A DNA stretch of 11,849 bases from Caldithrix sp. (GTDB lineage Bacteria; KSB1; UBA2214; DYKH01). Below the pieces are notes generated by a model that did no database searches, was not told where the DNA came from, and saw only the letters and a list, made by a program, of their open reading frames with translations. The stretch lies in contig DYKH01000153.1 of assembly GCA_020722685.1 (NCBI GenBank), positions 1 to 11,849 of the forward strand, written 5' to 3'. How positions within the stretch are numbered: position 1 is the stretch's first letter; each line of letters starts with the position of its first letter. Both the position numbers and the translations under genes were made by a program. This document shows positions 1-6,605 of this stretch, one piece after another.

Positions 1-129
1 TACGGCAGCGATTATTGTTATCGCGGTCATGTCACCGAGAACCATACCGCTATCGAGCAGTTGAGCGTGGATGAGCAAGCCAAACAAAAGGTATTTTACA
101 CCAATGCAAAGAGGCTTTTAGGAATTTGA
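1..129 (+). CDS. Amidohydrolase 2 family metal-dependent hydrolase, C-terminal fragment
   Basis: The window opens inside a gene; only the last 42 codons and a TGA stop are present. The fragment begins with YGSDY and ends with TNAKRLLGI. This is the usual ending of amidohydrolase-2 (PF04909) TIM-barrel hydrolases: a GSD(Y/W) motif on the last barrel strand, whose Asp is a metal ligand in the family, then a helix and a closing N-A-x-R/K-L-L segment. Members hydrolyse or decarboxylate small cyclic substrates such as lactones, often beside sugar-catabolism genes, which suits the glycosidase-like genes downstream. The exact substrate cannot be told from 42 residues. A similar ending occurs in related TIM-barrel hydrolases, so only the superfamily is called with confidence. 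Confidence 0.72.
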   Translation, partial: YGSDYCYRGHVTENHTAIEQLSVDEQAKQKVFYTNAKRLLGI

Positions 130-611
130 GCTTTCTGATTTCTGACGACAGAAAACGTTGCCAAAACGGATTTCCCGAAGGTTCCTTGCATGAGGAAGTA
201 TTACTCGCTTTAAGTAATCAGTTTCATTCCGCAGGAATTTCCCCGGCCGGCCGAGCCCTCGAAAATGATGGAAAGGGTGCTCTTTTCAATTTAACCGCAA
301 AGTGCCCAAAGGAGGCGCAGAGACCGCCAAGGACCCTCATGCTCGACCGCGAAAATGGATGGACGCCGCGCTGCGATCTAATCATCATAGCGTTCTTTGC
401 GCCTTCTTGGCGTTCTTTGCGGTTAGAAAGCATCATCACGAATAATGCAAGAGAGTTCTATTTCCGTGGTAATCCTGCCAAAGGCCGACCTGGCGGCTTC
501 CCGAATGACGCACAATCCGTATGCAGACGCCGCTTCAGCCGCAGAAGCCCGGTGACGTTTAACGACGGCCCCCATATTCTTTCAGCACAATGGCGTTTCC
601 TTACTCTAACC
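130..611. other. Intergenic region with a 134-bp palindromic element
   Basis: This 482-bp gap lies between the amidohydrolase stop and the beta-propeller gene. It is open in the frame of the downstream gene, but the translation is low-complexity, unlike any family I know, and runs straight through a palindromic repeat (292-425), so I treat it as non-coding. A small hairpin (ATTACT at 200-205 and AGTAAT at 213-218) lies near its start. I see no convincing promoter, RNA gene or terminator. The promoter of the gene at 612 should lie in 426-611, but no clear -35/-10 pair stands out. Confidence 0.6.
292..425. repeat. 134-bp palindromic repeat, GCAAAG family, copy 1
   Basis: The ends form a perfect 11-bp inverted repeat, TAACCGCAAAG at 292-302 and CTTTGCGGTTA at 415-425. 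Inside each arm the short word GCAAAG or its complement recurs in degenerate form, for example GCGTTCTTTGCGCC at 390-403 and GGCGTTCTTTGC at 409-420. The centre is unrelated to the second copy. A second element with identical termini and identical length lies at 11386-11519. There is no coding capacity, so it looks like a non-autonomous, MITE- or REP-like dispersed element. Confidence 0.8.
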
Positions 612-1574
612 ATGAGCCTGAACTTGCGACGCGTTCTAAGTATAAGCACTTGTTTAGCAGTTTTCATGTTCGGTAATTCCTGTCACAAGCAAAACCAGAT
701 TCCTCGTGGCCTGATCGAATTTAAGCCCTATGCCAACAATCCCGTCTTTGCGGGCGCGCCTGCCGGCAGTTGGGATCGCACCATTCGCGAGCGCGGCTGG
801 ATTATGTTCGAGGATGGCCTGTATCATTTGTGGTACACCGGCTACTTCGAACCGAACGGAATTAAGCGGCTGGGCTATGCCACGTCGCCGGACGGAATCA
901 TTTGGAACGAACACGAAAACAATCCCCTCAATGCCGACACTTGGATTGAAGATGTGAGTGTCTACAAATCCGGCTCAGTCTACTTTATGATGGCGGAAGG
1001 TGTCCATGACTGGCCGCATTTGCTGACTTCGACGGATCGCATCAACTGGACCGAGCAAGGCAGTCTGCTGATTCATGAACCGGATGGCAGTCTGATCGGC
1101 GACCCTGAGGATGAGAACAGCCACGCCGGAACCCCGGTGCTTCTCAAGGACAAGGGCCGCTGGCTGTTATTCTTTGAAAGATCCGATCAGGCGGTCTGGT
1201 TGGCTGCCTCAACTGATTCCATTCCTTTGAATTGGACCAAGGTGCAAAAGGAGCCGGTTCTCTCCCCCGGGCCGGAGAGGTATGACAATGTAGCGGTCGC
1301 GGCGGATTGCATCGTCAAGATCGACCATCGCTATTACATGTACTATCACGCCACCGCAGAAAAGCCGTGGAACAACTGGTGCATTTGTCTTGCGTACTCG
1401 GACGACCTTATCCGCTGGAGCAAGAATGAAAAGAATCCAATCGGCTACTACGGCGATGCTCCGGTGCTGGTCTTTAATAACAACGCCTGGCTGCTGTTCG
1501 TCACGGATTCCGGTAGGCAGATGAAGCTTTATTATCCTGCGGAGAATATTCCATGCCCTGAAAAGATGGAATAG
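612..1574 (+). CDS. Secreted five-bladed beta-propeller glycoside hydrolase-like protein (GH43/GH130-like)
   Basis: The protein has 320 residues from the ATG at 612. That start is chosen because it opens a basic N-terminus (LRR) and a hydrophobic stretch (about 8-20) ending in GNSC24, a signal peptide and possibly a weak lipobox. The reading frame stays open far upstream, but only through non-coding repeat. No good Shine-Dalgarno precedes the ATG. From about residue 50 the protein shows recurring beta-propeller blades: aromatic-rich strands such as YHLWYTGY (71-78), each followed by a LGYATSPDGIIW-type turn (87-98), with later repeats at SVYFMM, WLLFFE, YYMYYHA and WLLFVTD. This is the layout of the GH43/GH32/GH130 superfamily, enzymes that cleave or phosphorolyse glycosides of arabinose, xylose, mannose and other sugars. 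Candidate acidic residues are D55, E113/D114 and D282. Substrate and family number are not assignable by eye. The protein probably acts in the periplasm or at the cell surface. Confidence 0.8.
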   Translation: MSLNLRRVLSISTCLAVFMFGNSCHKQNQIPRGLIEFKPYANNPVFAGAPAGSWDRTIRERGWIMFEDGLYHLWYTGYFEPNGIKRLGYATSPDGIIWNEHENNPLNADTWIEDVSVYKSGSVYFMMAEGVHDWPHLLTSTDRINWTEQGSLLIHEPDGSLIGDPEDENSHAGTPVLLKDKGRWLLFFERSDQAVWLAASTDSIPLNWTKVQKEPVLSPGPERYDNVAVAADCIVKIDHRYYMYYHATAEKPWNNWCICLAYSDDLIRWSKNEKNPIGYYGDAPVLVFNNNAWLLFVTDSGRQMKLYYPAENIPCPEKME

Positions 1575-1680
1575 CATGGCGAAAGGCGACATGTTCCGCA
1601 AACGGAATTCAGAACAGCCACTCTCGGCAATGAAAAAGTAATAAACTGACGAAGACGGACCGCAACAAAAGAGGCGTCAA

Positions 1681-1734
1681 GCCGCGAATGAAAGCCAATA
1701 AGGATATTCGCGGGAATTCCTGTTCATTAGCGGT
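1681..1734. repeat. Palindromic repeat, CCGCGAAT/ATTCGCGG type
   Basis: A perfect 8-bp inverted repeat (CCGCGAAT at 1682-1689, ATTCGCGG at 1706-1713) is nested with a longer imperfect pair. GCCGCGAATGAA at 1681-1692 matches the reverse complement of TTCATTAGCGGT (1723-1734) at 10 of 12 positions. It fills the middle of the gap between the genes at 612 and 1796. There is no T-tract after it on the + strand, so it is not a typical intrinsic terminator. It resembles dispersed intergenic palindromes rather than a gene. Confidence 0.6.
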
Positions 1735-1754
1735 CGTGTCTTGCGGATGAAACC

Positions 1755-1774
1755 GTAATGATCCGATTCATTAC
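1755..1774. promoter_or_regulatory. Possible operator palindrome upstream of the TIM-barrel gene
   Basis: GTAATGA (1755-1761) and TCATTAC (1768-1774) are perfect 7-bp inverted arms around a 6-base centre. The site ends 10 bases before the ribosome binding site of the gene at 1796, a position where a repressor or a leader hairpin could act. It may equally be a chance palindrome in AT-rich leader DNA. No promoter was recognised around it. Confidence 0.3.
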
Positions 1775-1795
1775 CAACCTTATAGAGGGAGAGCT

Positions 1796-3124
1796 ATGAA
1801 GCCCATTTTTAGTTTGCTGACTGCGTTTTGCCTGCTTTTTCCTTCCATCACCTGCTCGCAAGCCCACCTCGATAAAGACGGCGTGTTGGTATTGGAAGGT
1901 AAGCGCCGATTCGTTATCGGCTGCTATCACAATCCCAAAGATCCAGCTATCTTGGAGGAATTTGCCAAGAACGGGATCAACCTCGTCCATTGCGCTGCGG
2001 ATGTCCAAGAGCTGGATATGCTCCGAAACGCCGGACTCTACGGATGGATTAATACCGGCGGCGCGTTGGACCTGAGCGTGAATACGGATAAGAATCGGGT
2101 TCAGCTTGAGAAAATGGTCAATCTCTGCAAGGACCATCCTGCGCTGGCCGTTTGGGAGGCCCCGGATGAAGCTTTGTGGAATATCACTTGGGAGCAAGTC
2201 ACGAAGAAATTTTACTCATCCACGTCTACCGAAGCGCAACAGGACAGTATTTTGGCCTATCATGCCGGCGAGGTGAAACGCCTTTCTGCCGGATTCAAGG
2301 CTGGAGTCGATTTCATCAAATCGCTGGACCCGCAGCGTCCCATCTGGTTCAATCACGCGCCGCGCAACACTCAAGCTGACCTGAAAGTCTTTTCCGCCCT
2401 TGCCGATATTGCCGGTTGCGACATTTATCCGGTTGCCGTCGGACGAACCGGTCACAGCGACCTGCGCAACATAAACCTGTCCTGCGTCGGTGAGTACACC
2501 GATCTGATGCAAAGCTCTGCGCCCGGCAAACCCGTTTGGATGGTCTTGCAGGCGTTCTCTTGGGAGCATCTTCGTCATCCGGAAACACAGCCGGTAGAAG
2601 CTTCGACATTTCCCACCTTTGCACAGTCCAGGTTCATGGCCTACGATGCCATTTTGCACGGCGCCAAGGGAATTTTGTATTGGGGGTCTTTCAAAGTGCC
2701 AGCCAAATCTTTGTTCTGGCAATCGATCCTGCAGGTCACCCGGGAGATTGCCGCCTTGGAGCCATTCCTCACCAGCCCGGAGCTGAAGGAAAAGCTGCGG
2801 GTGGAACCCATCGCCTTTGTTTCCTCCATGCCGACGCAGGTGGCCTACACCTGGCGCAAGTACGGCGGCGACGACCTGATCATCGTGCTGCAGGAGGACA
2901 ATGGGCAATACGTCGAGGTCAGCGGAGTGGATGAATTAGAGGGCCGGGATCTGTTCGAGCTGGGAACCTCGCGCACGTACCGCGTCCGCAAGGGAAGAAT
3001 TCGTGTGAATCATGCGATGTCTCCACATGTTCTTTGCACAAGCAAAAAGTATGAGGTGCATCTTTTGCAGGAGGTGGGTAAAGCTTGGAACGACACGACT
3101 GGTCATCCACTGCGAACACGCTAA
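1796..3124 (+). CDS. Secreted TIM-barrel glycoside hydrolase-like protein (clan GH-A-like)
   Basis: The protein has 442 residues. The ATG is preceded by a good purine-rich ribosome binding site (AGAGGGAGAG, 1784-1793). Residues 1-23 form a Sec signal peptide, probably cut after SQA23; ITC20 is a poor lipobox. Barrel strands can be followed: RFVIGCYH (38-45), INLVHCA (61-67), GLYGWINTG (80-88), ALAVWEAPDE (116-125), PIWFNHAP (182-189), GCDIYPV (207-213), PVWMVLQAFS (246-255) and GILYWGSF (292-299). The PDE125 end of strand 4 sits where clan GH-A enzymes carry the acid/base glutamate. Strand 7 offers Q252 rather than a Glu, so the usual nucleophile is not obvious. A small C-terminal beta domain (about 335-415) follows. 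The last 28 or so residues look unrelated to the fold. It is probably the first gene of a pair with the gene at 3192. The reaction is inferred only at superfamily level. Confidence 0.78.
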   Translation: MKPIFSLLTAFCLLFPSITCSQAHLDKDGVLVLEGKRRFVIGCYHNPKDPAILEEFAKNGINLVHCAADVQELDMLRNAGLYGWINTGGALDLSVNTDKNRVQLEKMVNLCKDHPALAVWEAPDEALWNITWEQVTKKFYSSTSTEAQQDSILAYHAGEVKRLSAGFKAGVDFIKSLDPQRPIWFNHAPRNTQADLKVFSALADIAGCDIYPVAVGRTGHSDLRNINLSCVGEYTDLMQSSAPGKPVWMVLQAFSWEHLRHPETQPVEASTFPTFAQSRFMAYDAILHGAKGILYWGSFKVPAKSLFWQSILQVTREIAALEPFLTSPELKEKLRVEPIAFVSSMPTQVAYTWRKYGGDDLIIVLQEDNGQYVEVSGVDELEGRDLFELGTSRTYRVRKGRIRVNHAMSPHVLCTSKKYEVHLLQEVGKAWNDTTGHPLRTR

Positions 3125-3191
3125 GGGAGAAAGGGAATCCAGAAGAGTCGTTTTCTCCGACTTGATGGTACAGTCAAAAGTAGAGAGAGCC

Positions 3192-4250
3192 ATGAAGTTG
3201 CTTCCAGAAGTTTCGCTCCTGTTACTGAGCCTAACAATGTTCTTTGTTCACGATGCCTCGGCGCAGTCAGTCCCCCCAGAAACGATGCAAAAAATCTATG
3301 AAGAGATCAAAACCCCCTTCAAGTATGGAATCGTTCTCAAAGGGGAAAACGGCCAAATGGTGGATTGCCCCAGCGTCTTTCGTCAGAGCAACCGCTGGTA
3401 CCTGATGTACATCATTTTTGACGGCATCGGCTACGAGACGGCGCTGGCCGAAAGCGACGATCTCCTGAATTGGCGGAAAATGGGCAAAATTCTCAGCCAT
3501 CGGGACAGCAATTGGGATGCGCGCCAAACCGCGGGTTTTGTTGCCTTGCAGGACCATCGCTGGGCCGGCTCGTACAAGCTAAACAAATATGAGGGAAATT
3601 ATTGGCTCTCGTATGTCGGCGGCGAGTTAGAAGGCTACGAGACCGAGCCTCTGGCCATCGGACTCGCTTTTACTAAGGATGCAACGAAAGCGCAGGAATG
3701 GCAAAGACTGCCGGAGAATCCGGTGCTGCATCCGCATCAGCCCGAGGCCAGGGCGTTCGAGAAAAAGACGCTGTACAAAAGTCACGTGCTTTATGACAAG
3801 AAGAAGACCCTCGGCTACCCCTTCGTCATGTTCTACAATGCCAAGCAGGAGGGCGCCTGGGTGGAACGCATCGGCATGGCGGTGTCGCAGGATATGCGGC
3901 ATTGGCAGCGCTTTGGCGAAGAGCCAATCATCGACAACGGCTCAGGCATCTCCGGCGACCCGCAAGTAACCAAAATCGGCGACGTGTGGGTGATGTTCTA
4001 TTTTGGCGCATTTTGGAAACCAAAAGCATTCGATACATTTGCCTGCTCCTACGATCTGAAGCATTGGACCAAGTGGGAGGGAGCGGATCTGATCGAGCCG
4101 TCCGAGCCGTGGGATGAACAGTATGCCCACAAGCCCTGGGTGATCAAACATGAGGGCGTTGTTTATCATTTCTATTGCGCCGTCGGCGATCAGGGTCGCG
4201 TCATAGCTTTGGCGACGTCGAAGGATTTGCAAACGGAAGGTTTGAAATGA
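3192..4250 (+). CDS. Secreted beta-propeller glycoside hydrolase-like protein (GH43/GH130-like), second type
   Basis: The protein has 352 residues from the ATG at 3192, chosen for the purine run AGAGAGAG at 3182-3189 and the clean signal peptide it opens (hydrophobic 8-19, cleavage after ASA24). The frame is open further upstream, but only within the end of the previous gene. The body shows propeller blades with repeated strand pairs: WYLMYIIFDG (69-78), ESDDLLNW (87-94), YPFVMFYNA (209-217), SQDMRHW (232-238), VWVMFYFGAFW (265-275) and SYDLKHW (286-292). Likely active-site positions are D58 in VDCPSVF, K196 in YKSHVLYD, D256 in SGDPQV and K314 in AHKPWVI, all typical of conserved funnel residues in this superfamily. 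It differs strongly from the propeller protein at 612, so it is not a simple tandem duplicate. It lies 67 bp after the TIM-barrel gene and is probably co-transcribed with it. Substrate unknown. Confidence 0.78.
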   Translation: MKLLPEVSLLLLSLTMFFVHDASAQSVPPETMQKIYEEIKTPFKYGIVLKGENGQMVDCPSVFRQSNRWYLMYIIFDGIGYETALAESDDLLNWRKMGKILSHRDSNWDARQTAGFVALQDHRWAGSYKLNKYEGNYWLSYVGGELEGYETEPLAIGLAFTKDATKAQEWQRLPENPVLHPHQPEARAFEKKTLYKSHVLYDKKKTLGYPFVMFYNAKQEGAWVERIGMAVSQDMRHWQRFGEEPIIDNGSGISGDPQVTKIGDVWVMFYFGAFWKPKAFDTFACSYDLKHWTKWEGADLIEPSEPWDEQYAHKPWVIKHEGVVYHFYCAVGDQGRVIALATSKDLQTEGLK

Positions 4251-4314
4251 AGTATCAATCAGCACGGGAAGAGCATGCTTTTTGTGGCTATCGATTAATG
4301 AGCTGTGAATGCAA

Positions 4315-4324
4315 TTGTGCACAA
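4315..4324. promoter_or_regulatory. Perfect 10-bp palindrome TTGTGCACAA
   Basis: TTGTGCACAA is self-complementary over its full length and lies 65 bp after the stop of the propeller gene. It could be a protein-binding site or part of the degenerate palindromic structure around the repeat unit at 4342. Function cannot be decided from sequence alone. Confidence 0.2.
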
Positions 4325-4341
4325 CAAAAAAAGCACAAACG

Positions 4342-4366
4342 CTGTCATGCTTTTGGGCATCTTCCC
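4342..4366 (+). repeat. CTGTCATGC...TCTTCCC repeat unit, copy 1
   Basis: This 25-base unit starts CTGTCATGC and ends GGGCATCTTCCC. It matches three units at 6669-6802, two in the same orientation and one inverted. A short possible inverted partner, GGGAAGA, lies at 4266-4272, opposite TCTTCCC at 4360-4366, so the unit may close a loose hairpin across most of this gap. It lies between the genes at 3192 and 4506. Confidence 0.6.
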
Positions 4367-4423
4367 TGATTAGAGAATTGTACACTTGCTTAAATTCAGT
4401 GCCTCTGCCAGCGAAGCTTCCGA

Positions 4424-4487
4424 GATAATGACAGTTTGAATTACGACAAAATGGAAAGCAATTTCCGTCATTATCGGACGGTCCGAT
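4424..4487. promoter_or_regulatory. Leader with nested inverted repeats before the SDR gene
   Basis: GATAATGAC (4424-4432) and GTCATTATC (4467-4475) are perfect 9-bp inverted arms. Overlapping the right arm is a 15-base palindrome, ATCGGAC-G-GTCCGAT (4473-4487). The two structures share bases 4473-4475, so as RNA they would be largely mutually exclusive. The palindrome ends just before the ribosome binding site AGGGAG (4495-4500) of the gene at 4506. This could be an operator or an attenuator-like leader; that role is inference. Confidence 0.35.
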
Positions 4488-4505
4488 GGCAACGAGGGAG
4501 AAACT

Positions 4506-5174
4506 GTGGAGACATCTAAGAACAATAGCCTTAAAGTTTTGGTCGCTGGAGCAACAGGATTGGTAGGCCGGGAAATACTTCGGCTGTTAGTAGCGGATGA
4601 GCAGTTCAGCGAAATTCGCACCTTGCTGCGAGGACCTCTACCCCCGAACCTGGCATCACCGCGCATTTGCGAGTGCGTTTGTGATTTCAACAAGCTGGAA
4701 AACCATTCCGATTGGTTCGAGGTGGATCAAGTCTTCTGCGCGCTGGGCACGACCATCAAGCAAGCCGGCTCGCAAGAAGCTTTTCGACGAGTGGATTTCG
4801 AGTACCCGTTGACCATTGCTCGTCTGGCGCGAGAACGTGGAGCGAAGCATTTCTTGCTGGTCAGCGCCATGGGAGCCAATCCCAATTCAAAAGTTTTCTA
4901 TAACCGGGTGAAAGGCGATCTGGAAATGGCCTTGATGAATCTTGGCTACCCATCCTTCACCATCGCCAGGCCGTCTTTGCTTTTGGGTGATCGGGAGGAA
5001 TTCCGCCTCGGAGAAGTCATCGCGAAAAAGTTTTTGTGGCTGGCGCCGCCGAGATGGCGCGGCGTGCATGCTGCATTGGTCGCAGGCGCGTTGGTGCGGG
5101 CGGCAAGAGAGAGGAGTCAAGGTGTGCGAATAATAGAGAATCCGGAACTGCGCAAGACCATCTTGTGGAAGTAA
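4506..5174 (+). CDS. NAD(P)-binding atypical SDR, HTATIP2/NmrA-like
   Basis: The protein has 222 residues with no signal peptide, so it is cytoplasmic. The start is GTG at 4506, six bases after a strong AGGGAG ribosome binding site. A Rossmann fold opens with VLVAGATGLVGRE (11-23), the glycine-rich GxxGxxG dinucleotide-binding motif. FCALGTT (77-83) follows, then LVSAMGA (118-124), and Y132-N-R-V-K136 gives the YxxxK pair of short-chain dehydrogenases. TIARPSLLLG (152-161) is the typical ARP.-.LLG strand of the TIP30/HTATIP2 and related NAD(P)H-binding group. Length is normal for that group (about 210-240). Members are often annotated as nucleoside-diphosphate-sugar epimerases, but here there is no sign of a sugar-nucleotide substrate. 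It lies 63 bp before the Gfo/Idh/MocA gene and is probably co-transcribed with it. Confidence 0.85.
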   Translation: METSKNNSLKVLVAGATGLVGREILRLLVADEQFSEIRTLLRGPLPPNLASPRICECVCDFNKLENHSDWFEVDQVFCALGTTIKQAGSQEAFRRVDFEYPLTIARLARERGAKHFLLVSAMGANPNSKVFYNRVKGDLEMALMNLGYPSFTIARPSLLLGDREEFRLGEVIAKKFLWLAPPRWRGVHAALVAGALVRAARERSQGVRIIENPELRKTILWK

Positions 5175-5207
5175 CTCTGAAAGGGTTCAAAACCCTGTCA
5201 AAGTTAC
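5171..5207. repeat. Long stem-loop repeat overlapping the SDR stop codon
   Basis: GTAACTCTGAAAGGGTT (5171-5187) pairs with AACCCTGTCAAAGTTAC (5191-5207) around a 3-base loop, matching at 15 of 17 positions. The TAA stop of the SDR gene (5172-5174) lies inside the left arm. No T-run follows on the + strand, so it is not a canonical intrinsic terminator. A dispersed REP-like element that could also protect or partly stop the transcript is more likely. Confidence 0.65.
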
Positions 5208-5237
5208 GGCTCTGATGAAAAAGAATGGAAGGCAATC

Positions 5238-6605
5238 ATGAACGACATGAATCGTCGTACATTTGTGAAAACCGGCGCCGCTGCTGCAGCCGGTTCCGTA
5301 CTGCTGGGAACGTCAAAAGCTTGGAGTGGGGCAAATGATCGGGTAAACGTGGCTGTCATCGGCATTCATGGCATGGGCCGGACGCACATCGAAGCTTACA
5401 ACGCTTTGCCGAATGTTCGCATTATCGCCTTGTGTGACGTGGATGAAAACCTGTTCGCCGAGCGCGTGCAGAAGCATTTCATTGAAAAGCAGTTGCCCAA
5501 GCCCAAGCTGTACACCGATATTCGCAATCTTTTAGAAGACAAAGACGTCGATGCGGTGTCGATTGTCACGCCCAATCACTGGCATGCTCTTGCGGCCATC
5601 TGGGCAATGCAGGCGGGCAAACATGTGTCTGTGGAAAAACCCTGCTGCCACAATTTTTATGAAGGCCAGCAGTTGGTCAAAGCCGCCAAGAAATACGGTT
5701 TGGTGGTGCAGGACGGCGCGGAGCAGCGCAGCAATCCCTGCGCGCAAAGCATGGCGGAGTTCCTGCACAGCGGCAAGCTCGGCGAGGTGTATCTGGCCAA
5801 GGGCATTTGCTACAAGTGGCGGGATACCATTGGCAAAACCGAGGATGAACCGGTTCCCCCCGGCGTGCATTACGATCTGTGGCTGGGTCCCGCACCCAAG
5901 CGGCCTTTTTCCCGCAACCGTTTTCATTACAATTGGCACTGGAATTGGGATTACGGCAACGGCGACATGGGCAATCAAGGGGTGCATGAGATGGACATCG
6001 CCCGCTGGGGCTTGGGTGTGAAGCTGCCCACCAAGATCACAGCCGTCGGCGGCCACTTTATGTTCGACGACGATCAGAACACACCCAATACCCTCATGGC
6101 GATGTTTGAATTTGCCAATCCTGCCGGCGGCAGCGACAAAAAAAGAGTCTTGCAGTTTGAGACTCGTCATTGGATTTGTAATAACGAAGCCGATTTGAGT
6201 CCGGGCTTTCAGGTCAAGGATGCGCAAGGCGGTTACATGGTCAGCAACGTCAATGTGATCGGCAATCTGTTTTTCGGCTCTGAGGGTTACATGACCAAGT
6301 CGGTGGAGGAATGGAGGACCTTTATGGGCAAGTTCCGTGAGCCGGGCCCGACGGGTAACGGTCTGGGAAATCATTATCAGGTCTTTGTGGACGCTATTCG
6401 CGCTAATGATCCGGGCAAGCTGACGGCATCGATTGAGGAGGGATTTTATTCCTGCGCACTGATTCACTTGGCGAATATCTCCTATCGAGTTGGCCGGACG
6501 ATTCACTTTGATCCAGAGAAGCAGGTGATCATCCGTGATGAGGAGGCGAGCGCCTTGCTCACTCGAGAGTACCGTGAACCGTTTGTGCTGCCGGAGATCG
6601 GTTAG
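5238..6605 (+). CDS. Tat-exported Gfo/Idh/MocA family oxidoreductase
   Basis: The protein has 455 residues. The ATG is preceded by GGAAGG (5227-5232), and a second ATG three codons on is a possible alternative start. The N-terminus has a twin-arginine signal: RRTFVK (6-11), an alanine-rich stretch, and likely cleavage near residue 30. A Rossmann domain follows (about 35-155): VAVIGIHGMGRTH (38-50), the strand ALCDVDE with the acidic residue that selects the cofactor, PNHWHA (112-117) and the family hallmark EKP (133-135). The C-terminal alpha/beta domain contains NWHWNWDYGNGDMGNQGVHEMD (232-253), with H250 in the usual catalytic-histidine position. Relatives oxidise or reduce sugars, and some (for example GH109) use bound NAD to cleave glycosides. 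Tat export fits a folded, cofactor-loaded enzyme acting in the periplasm with the secreted glycosidase-like proteins. The substrate is unknown. Confidence 0.93.
   Translation: MNDMNRRTFVKTGAAAAAGSVLLGTSKAWSGANDRVNVAVIGIHGMGRTHIEAYNALPNVRIIALCDVDENLFAERVQKHFIEKQLPKPKLYTDIRNLLEDKDVDAVSIVTPNHWHALAAIWAMQAGKHVSVEKPCCHNFYEGQQLVKAAKKYGLVVQDGAEQRSNPCAQSMAEFLHSGKLGEVYLAKGICYKWRDTIGKTEDEPVPPGVHYDLWLGPAPKRPFSRNRFHYNWHWNWDYGNGDMGNQGVHEMDIARWGLGVKLPTKITAVGGHFMFDDDQNTPNTLMAMFEFANPAGGSDKKRVLQFETRHWICNNEADLSPGFQVKDAQGGYMVSNVNVIGNLFFGSEGYMTKSVEEWRTFMGKFREPGPTGNGLGNHYQVFVDAIRANDPGKLTASIEEGFYSCALIHLANISYRVGRTIHFDPEKQVIIRDEEASALLTREYREPFVLPEIG

Noticed and set aside
126..611. N-terminal extension of the first beta-propeller gene by 162 codons from a TTG at 126
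   Set aside because: The extension overlaps the previous stop, runs through a palindromic repeat, has no family-like composition, and would bury the signal peptide that starts at 612.
2216..2908. 230-codon minus-strand open frame opposite the TIM-barrel gene
   Set aside because: It is antisense to a gene with a signal peptide and barrel motifs, and shows no protein-like features of its own.
3012..3191. Upstream start of the second beta-propeller gene overlapping the TIM-barrel gene
   Set aside because: The extra residues are an out-of-frame reading of the previous gene's end; the signal peptide begins at 3192.
5171..5207. Rho-independent terminator after the SDR gene
   Set aside because: The stem is strong, but no T-run follows on the + strand and the next gene starts only 30 bases later.
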